DNA from: JBECKR01 sp040235415
GTDB taxonomy: Bacteria > Acidobacteriota > Polarisedimenticolia > Polarisedimenticolales > Polarisedimenticolaceae
Direction of reading: 5' to 3'
Assembly: GCA_040235415.1 (NCBI GenBank)
Contig: JBECKR010000047.1
Coordinates: 1-43,786 of the forward strand
Length of the DNA stretch: 43,786 nt
Position 1 is the stretch's first letter. Every line of letters starts with the position of its first letter. A program made the translations under genes and the position numbers. Below are positions 7,972 through 15,543 of the stretch, piece by piece. Below the pieces are notes generated by a model, which saw only the letters and a list, made by a program, of their open reading frames with translations, was not told the origin of the DNA and did no database searches.

Positions 7972-8571
7972 ATGACGACGAAGGGCACCGGCCGGACACG
8001 CTCCTGGGTCGTTCTCGGCAGCATCGTGACCGGGATGCTGGTGGCCCCGGCGCTCGGATGCATCCGGCATTCCCCTCTTGCCGCGCAGGTCGCCGCTGGG
8101 GCCGCGACCGCCCCCGAGAGTCAGACGGGCGCATCTCACGAGACCGCGGGTGAGTGTGGCGACGCGAGAATCCTCGTCGATGGGCACGACTACGAGACGC
8201 CGGCCGACGTCGAGGTGAAGGTGCTCTATCCTCGAGGCTCGAACGTCTGTGTTCTCGACGCGCAGTCGCCGCTCGTCCTCGTTCCGGCGGGTTCCACCGA
8301 CGAATCCGTCTGCGGTGCGTCGAGCGGAGTGGGGAAATTTGTTCCGATCGATCGATTTCGAGACCGCGACGGGTCATTGCCGTTCAACCCGGATACGAGC
8401 GCGTGGCAGGTTCGTGCCGGGGAGACCCGCGTGCCTCCCGGTGAGTACCGTATTGCGCTTCGGTACTCGGTCGGGCGGTGCAGGACGCTGAACGGAGTGG
8501 CCGCGTGCGTCGCGATGAGCCCGCCGTTCGAGCTTCGCAATACTACGAACCTCTTGTGGGAGGACAACTAG
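7972..8571 (+). CDS. Exported protein of unknown function (possible lipoprotein)
   Basis: A 199-residue protein with an N-terminal export signal (basic start, then WVVLGSIVTGMLVAPALGC). The Cys after ALG could be a lipidation site, though the lipobox is imperfect. The mature part has several cysteines and reads like a globular beta protein (ARILVDGHDYETPADVEVKVLYPRGSNVCV, PPGEYRIALRYSVGRCR). No family is recognised. Start is ATG 7972, with only weak ribosome-site similarity upstream. It is the last gene of the orphan patch; its stop is 45 nt from the convergent end of the gene at 8617. Confidence 0.65.
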   Translation: MTTKGTGRTRSWVVLGSIVTGMLVAPALGCIRHSPLAAQVAAGAATAPESQTGASHETAGECGDARILVDGHDYETPADVEVKVLYPRGSNVCVLDAQSPLVLVPAGSTDESVCGASSGVGKFVPIDRFRDRDGSLPFNPDTSAWQVRAGETRVPPGEYRIALRYSVGRCRTLNGVAACVAMSPPFELRNTTNLLWEDN

Positions 8572-8615
8572 ACCCCAGGCGGGGGGACGCTCGCCGCTTG
8601 CCGGGATCGCCGATC

Positions 8616-8642
8616 GTCAGGGCGTGAGGATGACGAGCCGTG
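8616..8642. repeat. Direct repeat copy 3 (end of the Ldt-like gene)
   Basis: This copy holds the genuine last codons and stop of the minus-strand gene at 8617. It matches 7702-7728 at 26 of 27 bases, and its first 12 bases match 5701-5712. It forms the right border of the low-GC patch. Confidence 0.55.
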
Positions 8643-9294
8643 TCGACTGCGGCACGCCGCGGTACAGGTTCGCCGCGTCCTCGGGTGCGAGCCCGATCTC
8701 GAGGCGCAGGCGGTCGCCGTCCGAGGGCAGCAGCGCCGCCTTGGCGTCGCGGACCAGGTCCGCGATCGAGGAGAACACACCGCCGCCGGTCCCCGCCGCC
8801 TCGCCGGTCGTGAACTCGAGCGCGAGGCCGCCGTCGTAGCGGATGAGGTAGCGGTGCGGCGCGGGGTACGCCTCCTCGGGGGTCGGCGGGATGATCGCGG
8901 AGGGGTCGTCGCCTTCCTTGAGCTGGCTCGGGTCGAGCACCGTGCGCTCGCGGTGGCGCGGCGGGTCGAGCCGGCCGCCCTCCCAGATGCGGCCCGCGAT
9001 GGCGCGGTCGCCGCGATCGACGAACGCGATCTCCGGGACCTTGAGCCCGAGCGAGGTCACTTGGAGCTCGCGGAGCACCGCGCCCTTGTACATCAGGCGC
9101 AGCACCGGACCGGCGAGATCGAGGACGAGGTAAAAGTCGTCGCCCTTGGCGAGCTCGAGCTCTTGGGCGAGGCCGGCGTTGCGGGCCGCGAGGCGCGCCG
9201 GGTCCTCCTTCGCGTCGTCCTTCGCGAGCGCGGGCGCGCCGAGAGCGAGCAGGAGTGCCGCGAGGACCGCCGCCGTGCGGCGCGGGCCGCGCAT
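8617..9294 (-). CDS. Exported protein resembling an L,D-transpeptidase fold without catalytic residues
   Basis: A 225-residue protein with signal peptide (AAVLAALLLALGAPALA) and no cysteine at all. The N-terminal strand FYLVLDLAGPVLRLMYKGAVLRE resembles the opening strand of the neighbouring transpeptidase (YIVVDRTNNRLYLRDG), and the last residues QSTRLVILTP resemble the GTPVYIY ending of that enzyme. The HG and SHGC motifs are absent. A non-catalytic YkuD-type relative working with the coupled enzyme is therefore possible, but this rests on eye comparison only. Its start overlaps the stop of the upstream transpeptidase (TGATG), so it is the last gene of the envelope operon. Confidence 0.65.
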   Translation of the reverse strand: MRGPRRTAAVLAALLLALGAPALAKDDAKEDPARLAARNAGLAQELELAKGDDFYLVLDLAGPVLRLMYKGAVLRELQVTSLGLKVPEIAFVDRGDRAIAGRIWEGGRLDPPRHRERTVLDPSQLKEGDDPSAIIPPTPEEAYPAPHRYLIRYDGGLALEFTTGEAAGTGGGVFSSIADLVRDAKAALLPSDGDRLRLEIGLAPEDAANLYRGVPQSTRLVILTP

Positions 9295-10016
9295 CAGTAG
9301 ATGTACACCGGCGTGCCGACGCGGGCGGCGGCGTACACCTTGCGGAGGTCGTCGCGGCCGAGGCGGACGCAGCCGTGGGTCACGGCGCGGCCGAGCAGGC
9401 GCTCGTACAGCGTGCCGTGGATCATGTAGCCGTCGCCGAGGTACAGCGCGTACTCCCCGAGCGTGCCGTACTCGAAGCGGTCGTTCGGGTCCCGCGGGAC
9501 CGGCTCGCCGATCTCGATGAACGCCCAGTCCGGCTTCTTCCACACCGGGTCCTCGATCTTCTTTTGGACCCGGAACCGGCCGGTCGGGGTGTCGAACACC
9601 CACTGGCGGTCCCGGTCGGTGTCCTTCAAGAGCGCGCCGGAGCCGGCCGAGCAGGCGGCGTCGACCCGGACCTCGTCGCCGTCGCGGAGGTACAGCCGGT
9701 TGTTGGTGCGATCGACCACGATGTACGTGCCGCGAGGGGCGAGGCGATCGAGGTACGAGGTCAGCTTGCGGTTCTCCGCGCGGAGCTTCGAGACCGGCGC
9801 CGAGGCGGCGTCCTCCGGCACCACGGCGCGGATGTCGGACGGGGCGACCGCGCGGGTGTCGTATCCCGTGCCGAGCAGGACGACGACCGCGAGCAGGACG
9901 AGACCGCCGACGATCCAGAGTCGCCGGCGCGGAACGCGCGGCACCGCGATCCGGACGGCGAAGGCGGATCGCCGAGGGACGTAGGCGCGCGGGACGGTCG
10001 GGATGCCGTCGTTCAT
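9294..10016 (-). CDS. L,D-transpeptidase (YkuD domain), membrane-anchored
   Basis: A 240-residue periplasmic cross-linking enzyme that forms 3-3 bonds in peptidoglycan or attaches proteins to it. A single N-terminal membrane anchor (RLWIVGGLVLLAVVVLLGTG) is followed by a short linker and a YkuD domain. The catalytic block is complete: MIHGTLYE, then THGCVRLG with the nucleophile at Cys216. GTYIVVDRTNNRLYL opens the domain. The start ATG overlaps the stop of the upstream transpeptidase gene (ATGA) and its stop overlaps the next start (TGATG), so all three are translationally coupled. Confidence 0.9.
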   Translation of the reverse strand: MNDGIPTVPRAYVPRRSAFAVRIAVPRVPRRRLWIVGGLVLLAVVVLLGTGYDTRAVAPSDIRAVVPEDAASAPVSKLRAENRKLTSYLDRLAPRGTYIVVDRTNNRLYLRDGDEVRVDAACSAGSGALLKDTDRDRQWVFDTPTGRFRVQKKIEDPVWKKPDWAFIEIGEPVPRDPNDRFEYGTLGEYALYLGDGYMIHGTLYERLLGRAVTHGCVRLGRDDLRKVYAAARVGTPVYIY

Positions 10017-11206
10017 TGCTCTCCTCCGGGAGACTTGTGGTTCCCGAACCGGCGTACCAGGTCGGCGAACGCGCCGTCTCCGTCGCCGCCGACGATCGTC
10101 ACCGGAGTGCCGACCGCGACCCGCCGGAACAGGTCGTCCATGTCGGCGTTCGACAGCGCGACGCAGCCGTTCGTCCAGTTCGTGCCGCGCCCGCCGTCGC
10201 CGTGGATCTCGATCAGGCCGCCGATCGCGGCGCCGCGCGGGATCTCCCCCGCGCGCTTCGCCGCATCGAACCGGCGGCGGTCGGAGGCGTTCGGGTAGTT
10301 CAGCAGCAGGGCCTTGTGGTACCTCGAACGGCCCTGGTCCTTCTTCCTCACGATATGGTAGCGCCCCTCGGGCGTCGCGACGTCGCCGGCGCGCTGTTTG
10401 ACCTCGAGGACGTTGGCCCCGAGGTCGGCGCCGTAGCTCCTGATCGGCCGGCCGTCGTCGTACAGCACGAGGCGGTTCTTCTCCTTCAGGACGACGATCG
10501 CGGGGCGTCCGGTCTTCCGCGACCAGGCGATCGTCGAGCGCACGAGGTCGCGCCACTCGCGGACCTTGTCGGCGTCGGCGTAGCGCGACGCGAGCGTCGC
10601 CATGCGCTCGAGGGCGCGCTGCGCGTCGGTCGAGGCCTCCTTGGCGCGCAACGAGGTCTGGAGGAACTCGCCCTGGTCGTACAGGATGCGCGCCTCGGCG
10701 AGCGCCATCTTGGCCCGGCGCAGCTGCATCCGCTCCGAGCGCGCCAGCGGCACCGTCTTCGAGACCGAATCCGTGCGTCCGAGCGACTGCTCGGCGAGCG
10801 CGATCTCCTGCTCGGCGTCGAGCCTCGCCTGGTCGCGGCGCATCACCGCGGCGTCGCGGGCGGCGTCCGCCTTGCGCTCGGCGTCGTCGAACGCGGCCGC
10901 GACGTCGCGGAAGTTCCGGAGCGGCAGGAACCGCGCCGCCTCGTGGTGGTAGGCGTCGAGCGCGCCGCGCCAGGCGTCGGTCGCGGTCGCCAGCAGCTCC
11001 GGGGCCCAGTCCGCGGCGTCCGATTCGCGAGCCGCGTCGATGGCGTGTTGCGCGGCCGCGCGATGCGCGACCGGCGGGTCGGTCCGCCCGCTCAACACCG
11101 GGATCGCCGCGGTGACGCCGAGAGCGGCGGCGAGGACGGCCGTCACGAGCAGCGCGATCCGCAGCGCGCGCCGGGGCCGTCGGGTTCGTCTGGCGTCGGT
11201 CATCAC
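10013..11206 (-). CDS. L,D-transpeptidase with helical periplasmic domain
   Basis: A 397-residue protein with an N-terminal membrane segment (ALRIALLVTAVLAAALGVTAAIPV), a long alanine-, glutamate- and arginine-rich helical region (about residues 45-215) resembling the neighbouring DUF4398-like lipoprotein, and a C-terminal YkuD domain. The active site reads IHGDGGRG then TNGCVAL, with the nucleophile at Cys348; TNGC replaces the usual SHGC, so the His before the Gly-Cys is missing. The helical part may span the periplasm or bind glycan. Two adjacent Met codons at 11206 and 11203 could start it. It begins 145 nt after the lipoprotein gene, with a hairpin between. Confidence 0.88.
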   Translation of the reverse strand: MMTDARRTRRPRRALRIALLVTAVLAAALGVTAAIPVLSGRTDPPVAHRAAAQHAIDAARESDAADWAPELLATATDAWRGALDAYHHEAARFLPLRNFRDVAAAFDDAERKADAARDAAVMRRDQARLDAEQEIALAEQSLGRTDSVSKTVPLARSERMQLRRAKMALAEARILYDQGEFLQTSLRAKEASTDAQRALERMATLASRYADADKVREWRDLVRSTIAWSRKTGRPAIVVLKEKNRLVLYDDGRPIRSYGADLGANVLEVKQRAGDVATPEGRYHIVRKKDQGRSRYHKALLLNYPNASDRRRFDAAKRAGEIPRGAAIGGLIEIHGDGGRGTNWTNGCVALSNADMDDLFRRVAVGTPVTIVGGDGDGAFADLVRRFGNHKSPGGEQ

Positions 11207-11300
11207 GGCTTCGCCTCGGCGCCTCGTCGAAACGTCTCCACGATCACGATGGGCTCATGCGGGAGATCGCGCAAGGTGGGTCTTCGGCGCGACGGGCGGC

Positions 11301-11336
11301 CGCGGGCGCACCGGAGCGTTTTCCGGAGCGCCCGCG
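11301..11336 (-). terminator. GC-rich hairpin between lipoprotein and transpeptidase genes
   Basis: CGCGGGCGCACCGG (11301-11314) pairs with CCGGAGCGCCCGCG (11323-11336) at 13 of 14 positions around an 8-nt loop. No U-run follows on the minus strand. It lies 16 nt after the lipoprotein stop, where it could terminate partially or protect the 3' end of the abundant lipoprotein message. Confidence 0.5.
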
Positions 11337-11351
11337 CCGTACGGGGTGGGA

Positions 11352-11951
11352 TCAGGTCCGCCCGCGCTTGGCCTGGCGCGCGGCGTCGATCTGGGCTTGG
11401 ATCTCCGAGATCGACTGCAGGGCGGCCTCGGCCTTGGACTTCGCGGTCAGGAAATCGCCGCCGTTGAACGCGTTCTCGGCGTCCGTGAGCGACGTCTCGA
11501 TGCCGCTGGCGTCCGACTTCAGGGCGGCGAGATCGGCCGCGGTGCCCTTGCCGCGGGGCGCCTTGTCGAGGTTCGTCTGCAGCTCGGCGAGCTTCGACTT
11601 CGCCTCGGCGAGCAGGTTGGTCGCCTCCTCGCGGGCGCGCTCCTTGGCCGCCTCGGCCGCCTGGGTCGCCTCTTGGGCCTTCGTCTGGACCTGCGCCGCG
11701 AGCTCCTTGCTGTGGTCGTACGACCGGAACAGCGCGAACTTGTCCTCCTGGGCCTTCAGCTCGGCGTCCAGCTGCGACTGCGCGTCCTGCGCCTGCGTCC
11801 AGGCGTCCGGAGCGTACTGGTCCGCCTGGGCGGTCTTGGCGGCGTCGAGCGCCGTCTTGGCGCTCGAGACCGCTTCCTGGGGCACCTTGGCGCAGCCGAC
11901 GGCCGCGCCGAGCGCCAACAGCAGCACGAGCGCAACGGAGATTCTTCGCAT
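11352..11951 (-). CDS. Alanine-rich helical lipoprotein (DUF4398-like)
   Basis: A 199-residue lipoprotein: signal VALVLLLALGAAVGC with the modified Cys at residue 20, then an almost wholly helical, Ala-, Gln- and Lys-rich body (repeated AKTALDAAKTAQ, TKAQEATQAAEAAKERAREE, EAKSKLAEL) that should form a long coiled coil. Such proteins resemble DUF4398 and Lpp/Pal-type envelope spacers. A perfect GGAGG 8 nt before ATG 11951 sets the start and suggests strong expression. Lying first in the operon before two L,D-transpeptidases, it could be an outer-membrane tether substrate. The C-terminus RGRT has no obvious Lys-Arg acceptor like that of Lpp. Confidence 0.82.
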   Translation of the reverse strand: MRRISVALVLLLALGAAVGCAKVPQEAVSSAKTALDAAKTAQADQYAPDAWTQAQDAQSQLDAELKAQEDKFALFRSYDHSKELAAQVQTKAQEATQAAEAAKERAREEATNLLAEAKSKLAELQTNLDKAPRGKGTAADLAALKSDASGIETSLTDAENAFNGGDFLTAKSKAEAALQSISEIQAQIDAARQAKRGRT

Positions 11952-12213
11952 CTTCAGTTCCTCCTCGATGAGGTCGTCGAACGATGTTCGCGAAACGGAC
12001 GCTCGGATCGGGACCGACCGACCTCCGCTGCCGGCCCCGCAACACTCCACCGAAACCCTCTCCTTCGCAATCCGGCTGCCAGGTCCGGGGACCGCGGGCC
12101 GCCGGCGGCTAATCATTGTTGCCACAAAAGCTTGCGCGGCGAAAGGGCCGGTCGGGCCGGGGCGCGGACCACGCCGGTCCCGATCGCTCCCTCGGGGCGT
12201 ACCCGTGTAATTT
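11952..12213. promoter_or_regulatory. Intergenic region upstream of the envelope operon
   Basis: A 262-nt gap that must hold the promoter of the minus-strand lipoprotein operon and the end of the glycosidase transcript. A lower-GC stretch at 12110-12140 (AATCATTGTTGCCACAAAAGC) is the likeliest promoter site, but no clean -35/-10 pair is seen. Short GC-rich inverted repeats occur at 12145-12175. No gene is visible. Confidence 0.3.
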
Positions 12214-14919
12214 TTACGTTTCGCCCGCTCCGCGGGCGAGATCCTCGAGGCAGCGGGTAACGAGGGCGGTCCAACCGGTCTGGTGCGAGGCGCCGAGCCC
12301 CCGTCCGGTGTCGCCATGGAAGTACTCGTGGAACAGCACGAGGTCGCGGAAGTGCGGGTCGTCGGCGTACCGCCGGTCGCCGCCGTGGCACGGTCGCAGG
12401 CCGTCCGGTCCGGGCAGGAACAGGCCCGCGAGCCGGGAGGAGAGCTCGCCCGCGACCCCCTGGAGGTCGAGCATCCTCCCCGAGCCGCGCGGGCATTCGA
12501 CCCGCAAGCCGTCCCCGTAGAACAGGTGGAAGCGCTCGAGCGCCTCGACCAGGAGGTAGTTCAAGGGGAACCAGACCGGCCCGCGCCAGTTCGAGTTTCC
12601 CCCGAACATCGCGGTCGTGGACTCACCCGGCTCGTAGTCGACCCGGAACTCCTGCCCGCGCGCCCGGAACACGAACGGCTCGCGGGCGTGGGCCTTCGAC
12701 ACCGACCGGATGCCGTGCGGCGAGAGGAACTCGTCCTCGTCGAGGAGGTAGCGCAGGACGCGCTCCAGGCGCTCGCGCGACGGGATCGCGAGCAGGCGCA
12801 ACGGCCGCCCGTGCCCGGCCGAGCAGGTGTCCATGTAGGCGATGTGCCGGCCGAGGTCCTCGCGGTTGTCGAGGAACCACTGCATGCGCTTGCGGAACGC
12901 CGGAAGGTCGGCGAGGGCGTCGTCGTCGAGGATCTCGACCGCGAGCAGCGGAACGAGGCCGACGATGGAGCGGACCTTGAGCGGCAGGTGCGTGCCGTCG
13001 ACGTGGATCCGGTCGTAGTAGAAGCCGTCCTCGTCGTTCCACAGCCCCGTTCCTCCGAGCTCGTTCATCGCGTCGACGATCGCGACGAAGTGCTCGAAGA
13101 ACTTCGAGGCCATGTCCTCCATGGCGGGGTCGTGGCGCGCGAGCTCGAGCGCGATCGACAGCATCGTGCCGCAGTAGAACGCCATCCAGGCCGTGCCGTC
13201 GGCCTGCTCGAGCGTCCCGCCGGTCGGGAGCGGCCGGGAGCGGTCGAACACTCCGATGTTGTCGAGCCCGAGGAACCCGCCCGAGAACAGGTGGTTCCCC
13301 GCCGGATCCTTGCGGTTGACCCACCACGTGAAGTTCAGCACGAGCTTCTGGAACACGCGCCGCAGGAACACGACGTCGCGCTCGCCGCGCGCGCCGGTCA
13401 TCTTGTAGACCCGCCACGCCGCCCCGGCGTGGACCGGCGGGTTGACGTCCGACAGCGCGAACTCGTAGGCCGGGAGCTGGCCGTTCGGGTGCATGTACCA
13501 CTCGCGCAGGAACAGCACGAGCTGCCGCTTCGCGAACGCGGGATCGATCGCCGCCATCGGCAGCATGTGGAACGCGAGGTCCCACGCGGCGTACCACGGG
13601 TACTCCCAGGTGTCCGGCATCGACAGCACGTCGCGGTTGAACAGGTGCGTCCAGTCCCGGTTGCGGCCGTCGCGGCGGGACGGCGGCGGCGTCGGCTGCT
13701 TCGGGTCGCCCTCGAGCCAGTCGCGCACGACGTAGTGGTAGAACTGCTTCGACCACAGCAGGCCGGCGTACGCCTGGCGGCTGACGCGGCGGCCCTCGGC
13801 GTCGAGGCCGGCCGGGAGCACGGCGTCGTAGAACGCGTCGGCCTCGGCGCGGCGCGCGGCGAACGTGCGCTCGAAGCCGCTGCCGAACGGCTTCCCCGGC
13901 GCCTCGTCCTCGGGAAACAGGCGCAGCGCGACCGTGGCCTCCGCGCCGGCGTCGAGATCGAGGACGTGGACGAACGCCGCTTTGGTTCCGGGCCCCTCGG
14001 CGGAGACGGCGTCCTCCCGCCCGCCGACGACGAACGCGTGGAACGCGTCCTTGTACGGGCCGCCGCCGCCCCGCGAGCCGAACAGCCGCTCGACGTTGGT
14101 CTCGTTCTCGGCGAACCGCAGGCGGGGGACGGCGCCGCCGGGGCCGGGCCCGGCGACGACGCGGTACCGACCGAGGGTCTCGTGCTCCGCGCGCAACGCG
14201 TCCGGGCTCGCGCGGGAGATCGACGGACGGTCCCAGCAGCCGTCGTGGCGGCAGCCCCACGACCAGGTGTTGCGGAACCAGACCGTCGGGAGGAGGTGCA
14301 GCCGCGCCGGCTCGGGGCCGCGATTCGCGACCGTGATCCGGATCAGGACGTCGTCGGGGGACGCCTTGGCGTACTCCGCGACGACGTCGAAGTACCGACC
14401 GCCGTCGAACACGCCGGTGTCGGCGATCTCGAACTCGCCGGCGTCGCGGCCGCGGCGGGCGTTCTCCTCGACGAGCCGCGCGTACGGGAACGCCGCCTGC
14501 GGGTACTTGAAGAGCGCTCTCATGTAGGAGTGCGTCGGCGTCGAGTCGAGGAAGTAGTACAGCTCCTTGACGTCCTCGCCGTGGTTCCCCTCCGGGCCCG
14601 CGAGACCGAACAGGCGCTCCTTCAGGATCGGGTCGCGTCCGTTCCACAGCGCGAGGGCGAAGCACAGCCGGCCCTCGCGGTCGCACAGGCCGAGCAGACC
14701 GTCCTCGCCCCAGCGGTAGGCGCGGCTGCGGGCGTGGTCGTGCGGGAAGTACGCCCAGGGGTTGCCGTCCGCGGAGTAGTCCTCGCGGACCGTCCCCCAC
14801 TGCCGCTCGGCGAGGTACGGCCCCCACCGCTTCCAGTTGCGCTCGCGGCGCTCGTCCTCCGCGAGCCGCACGCGCTCGGCGTCCCGGCCCGCCTCCCGGA
14901 TCGTGTACTTCCGCGCCAT
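12214..14919 (-). CDS. GH63-like (MGH1-type) glycoside hydrolase
   Basis: A 901-residue cytoplasmic enzyme of the large glucosidase group with a GH63/MGH1-type (alpha/alpha)6 barrel. No signal peptide is present. Diagnostic segments are GNPWAYFPHDHARSRAYRWG near the N-terminus, DWTHLFNRDVLSMPDTWEYP, PWYAAWDLAFHMLP with Asp447 in the position expected for the general acid, FSGGFLGLDNIG, GTAWMAFYCGTML, and WRGPVWFPLNYLLVEALERF near the end. Related enzymes act on alpha-glucosides, mannosylglycerate or glucosylglycerate, so a compatible-solute or glycogen role is possible; the substrate cannot be named. ATG 14919 is preceded closely by GGAGGG. A divergent palindrome lies immediately upstream. 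Confidence 0.85.
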   Translation of the reverse strand: MARKYTIREAGRDAERVRLAEDERRERNWKRWGPYLAERQWGTVREDYSADGNPWAYFPHDHARSRAYRWGEDGLLGLCDREGRLCFALALWNGRDPILKERLFGLAGPEGNHGEDVKELYYFLDSTPTHSYMRALFKYPQAAFPYARLVEENARRGRDAGEFEIADTGVFDGGRYFDVVAEYAKASPDDVLIRITVANRGPEPARLHLLPTVWFRNTWSWGCRHDGCWDRPSISRASPDALRAEHETLGRYRVVAGPGPGGAVPRLRFAENETNVERLFGSRGGGGPYKDAFHAFVVGGREDAVSAEGPGTKAAFVHVLDLDAGAEATVALRLFPEDEAPGKPFGSGFERTFAARRAEADAFYDAVLPAGLDAEGRRVSRQAYAGLLWSKQFYHYVVRDWLEGDPKQPTPPPSRRDGRNRDWTHLFNRDVLSMPDTWEYPWYAAWDLAFHMLPMAAIDPAFAKRQLVLFLREWYMHPNGQLPAYEFALSDVNPPVHAGAAWRVYKMTGARGERDVVFLRRVFQKLVLNFTWWVNRKDPAGNHLFSGGFLGLDNIGVFDRSRPLPTGGTLEQADGTAWMAFYCGTMLSIALELARHDPAMEDMASKFFEHFVAIVDAMNELGGTGLWNDEDGFYYDRIHVDGTHLPLKVRSIVGLVPLLAVEILDDDALADLPAFRKRMQWFLDNREDLGRHIAYMDTCSAGHGRPLRLLAIPSRERLERVLRYLLDEDEFLSPHGIRSVSKAHAREPFVFRARGQEFRVDYEPGESTTAMFGGNSNWRGPVWFPLNYLLVEALERFHLFYGDGLRVECPRGSGRMLDLQGVAGELSSRLAGLFLPGPDGLRPCHGGDRRYADDPHFRDLVLFHEYFHGDTGRGLGASHQTGWTALVTRCLEDLARGAGET

Positions 14920-14942
14920 ACCCTCCAGTCTGGCACGAAACC

Positions 14943-15033
14943 GGGGACATTCCCCTATTTCGGAACCCGGAACGGGGGACATTCCCCCATTTCGCGCGGG
15001 ACGCGGAAATGGGGGAATGTCCCCCGTTCCGGG
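14943..15033. repeat. GGGGACATT palindromic repeat cluster in a divergent promoter region
   Basis: A near-perfect inverted repeat: 14966-14995 (CCCGGAACGGGGGACATTCC and on to CATTTCGC) pairs with 15003-15033 with one extra base, leaving a 7-nt loop. A further half-unit GGGGACATTCCCCTATTTCG begins at 14943. It occupies almost all of the 149 bp between the divergent glycosidase and YHS genes, so both must be transcribed from or through it. The ends match the GGGGAC(A/G)TT type seen at 25795, 30985, 35577 and 37251. Confidence 0.85.
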
Positions 15034-15068
15034 AGCGTTAGCAGCGGGGAGCCGGAGGAGAACCGAAC

Positions 15069-15527
15069 ATGAAGCACCGCAGCCTGTCCGCCGCCCTGAC
15101 CGTTCTCGCGTCGCTCGCGCTCGCGAGCGCCGCGTTCGCGATCGACGCGATCAACTCGACCACGTTCGGCGACGTCGCCATCGGGGGCTACGACCCGGTC
15201 GCGTACTTCACGGACGGCAAGCCGGTCAAGGGCTCGAAGGAGTTCGCGTTCGAGTGGATGGACGCGACCTGGCGCTTCGCGAGCGCCGAGCACCGCGATC
15301 TGTTCCGAGCCGACCCCGGGAAATACGCCCCGCAGTACGGCGGCTACTGCGCCTACGCCGTCAGCCAGGGCTCGACCGCCGGCATCGACCCGGCGGCTTG
15401 GACGATCGTCGACGGCAAGCTGTACCTGAACTACGACAAGGACGTCCAGGCGAAGTGGAACGCGAAGCGGGACGAGTACATCCGCGCCGCGGACGCCAAC
15501 TGGCCGAAGATCCTCGCCGGGAAGTGA
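15069..15527 (+). CDS. Exported YHS-domain protein
   Basis: A 152-residue protein with signal peptide (LTVLASLALASAAFA, cleavage before IDAINST) and a YHS domain: VAIGGYDPVAYFTDGKPVKGS, FEWMDATWRFASAEHRDLFRADPGKYAPQYGGYCAY. YHS modules are found in metal-handling proteins, and exported single-YHS proteins of this length are common with no assigned function. GGAGG lies about 10 nt before ATG 15069. It is transcribed away from the glycosidase through the palindrome and converges on the S8 protease, 16 nt from that gene's stop. Confidence 0.85.
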   Translation: MKHRSLSAALTVLASLALASAAFAIDAINSTTFGDVAIGGYDPVAYFTDGKPVKGSKEFAFEWMDATWRFASAEHRDLFRADPGKYAPQYGGYCAYAVSQGSTAGIDPAAWTIVDGKLYLNYDKDVQAKWNAKRDEYIRAADANWPKILAGK

Positions 15528-15543
15528 CGGTCGTGCTCCTCGC

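Noticed and set aside
12283..15072. 929-codon plus-strand open frame
   Set aside because: Antisense of the GH63-like glycosidase; composition is low-complexity (Arg, Val, Glu, Ala), and it lacks a sensible start or any recognisable motif.
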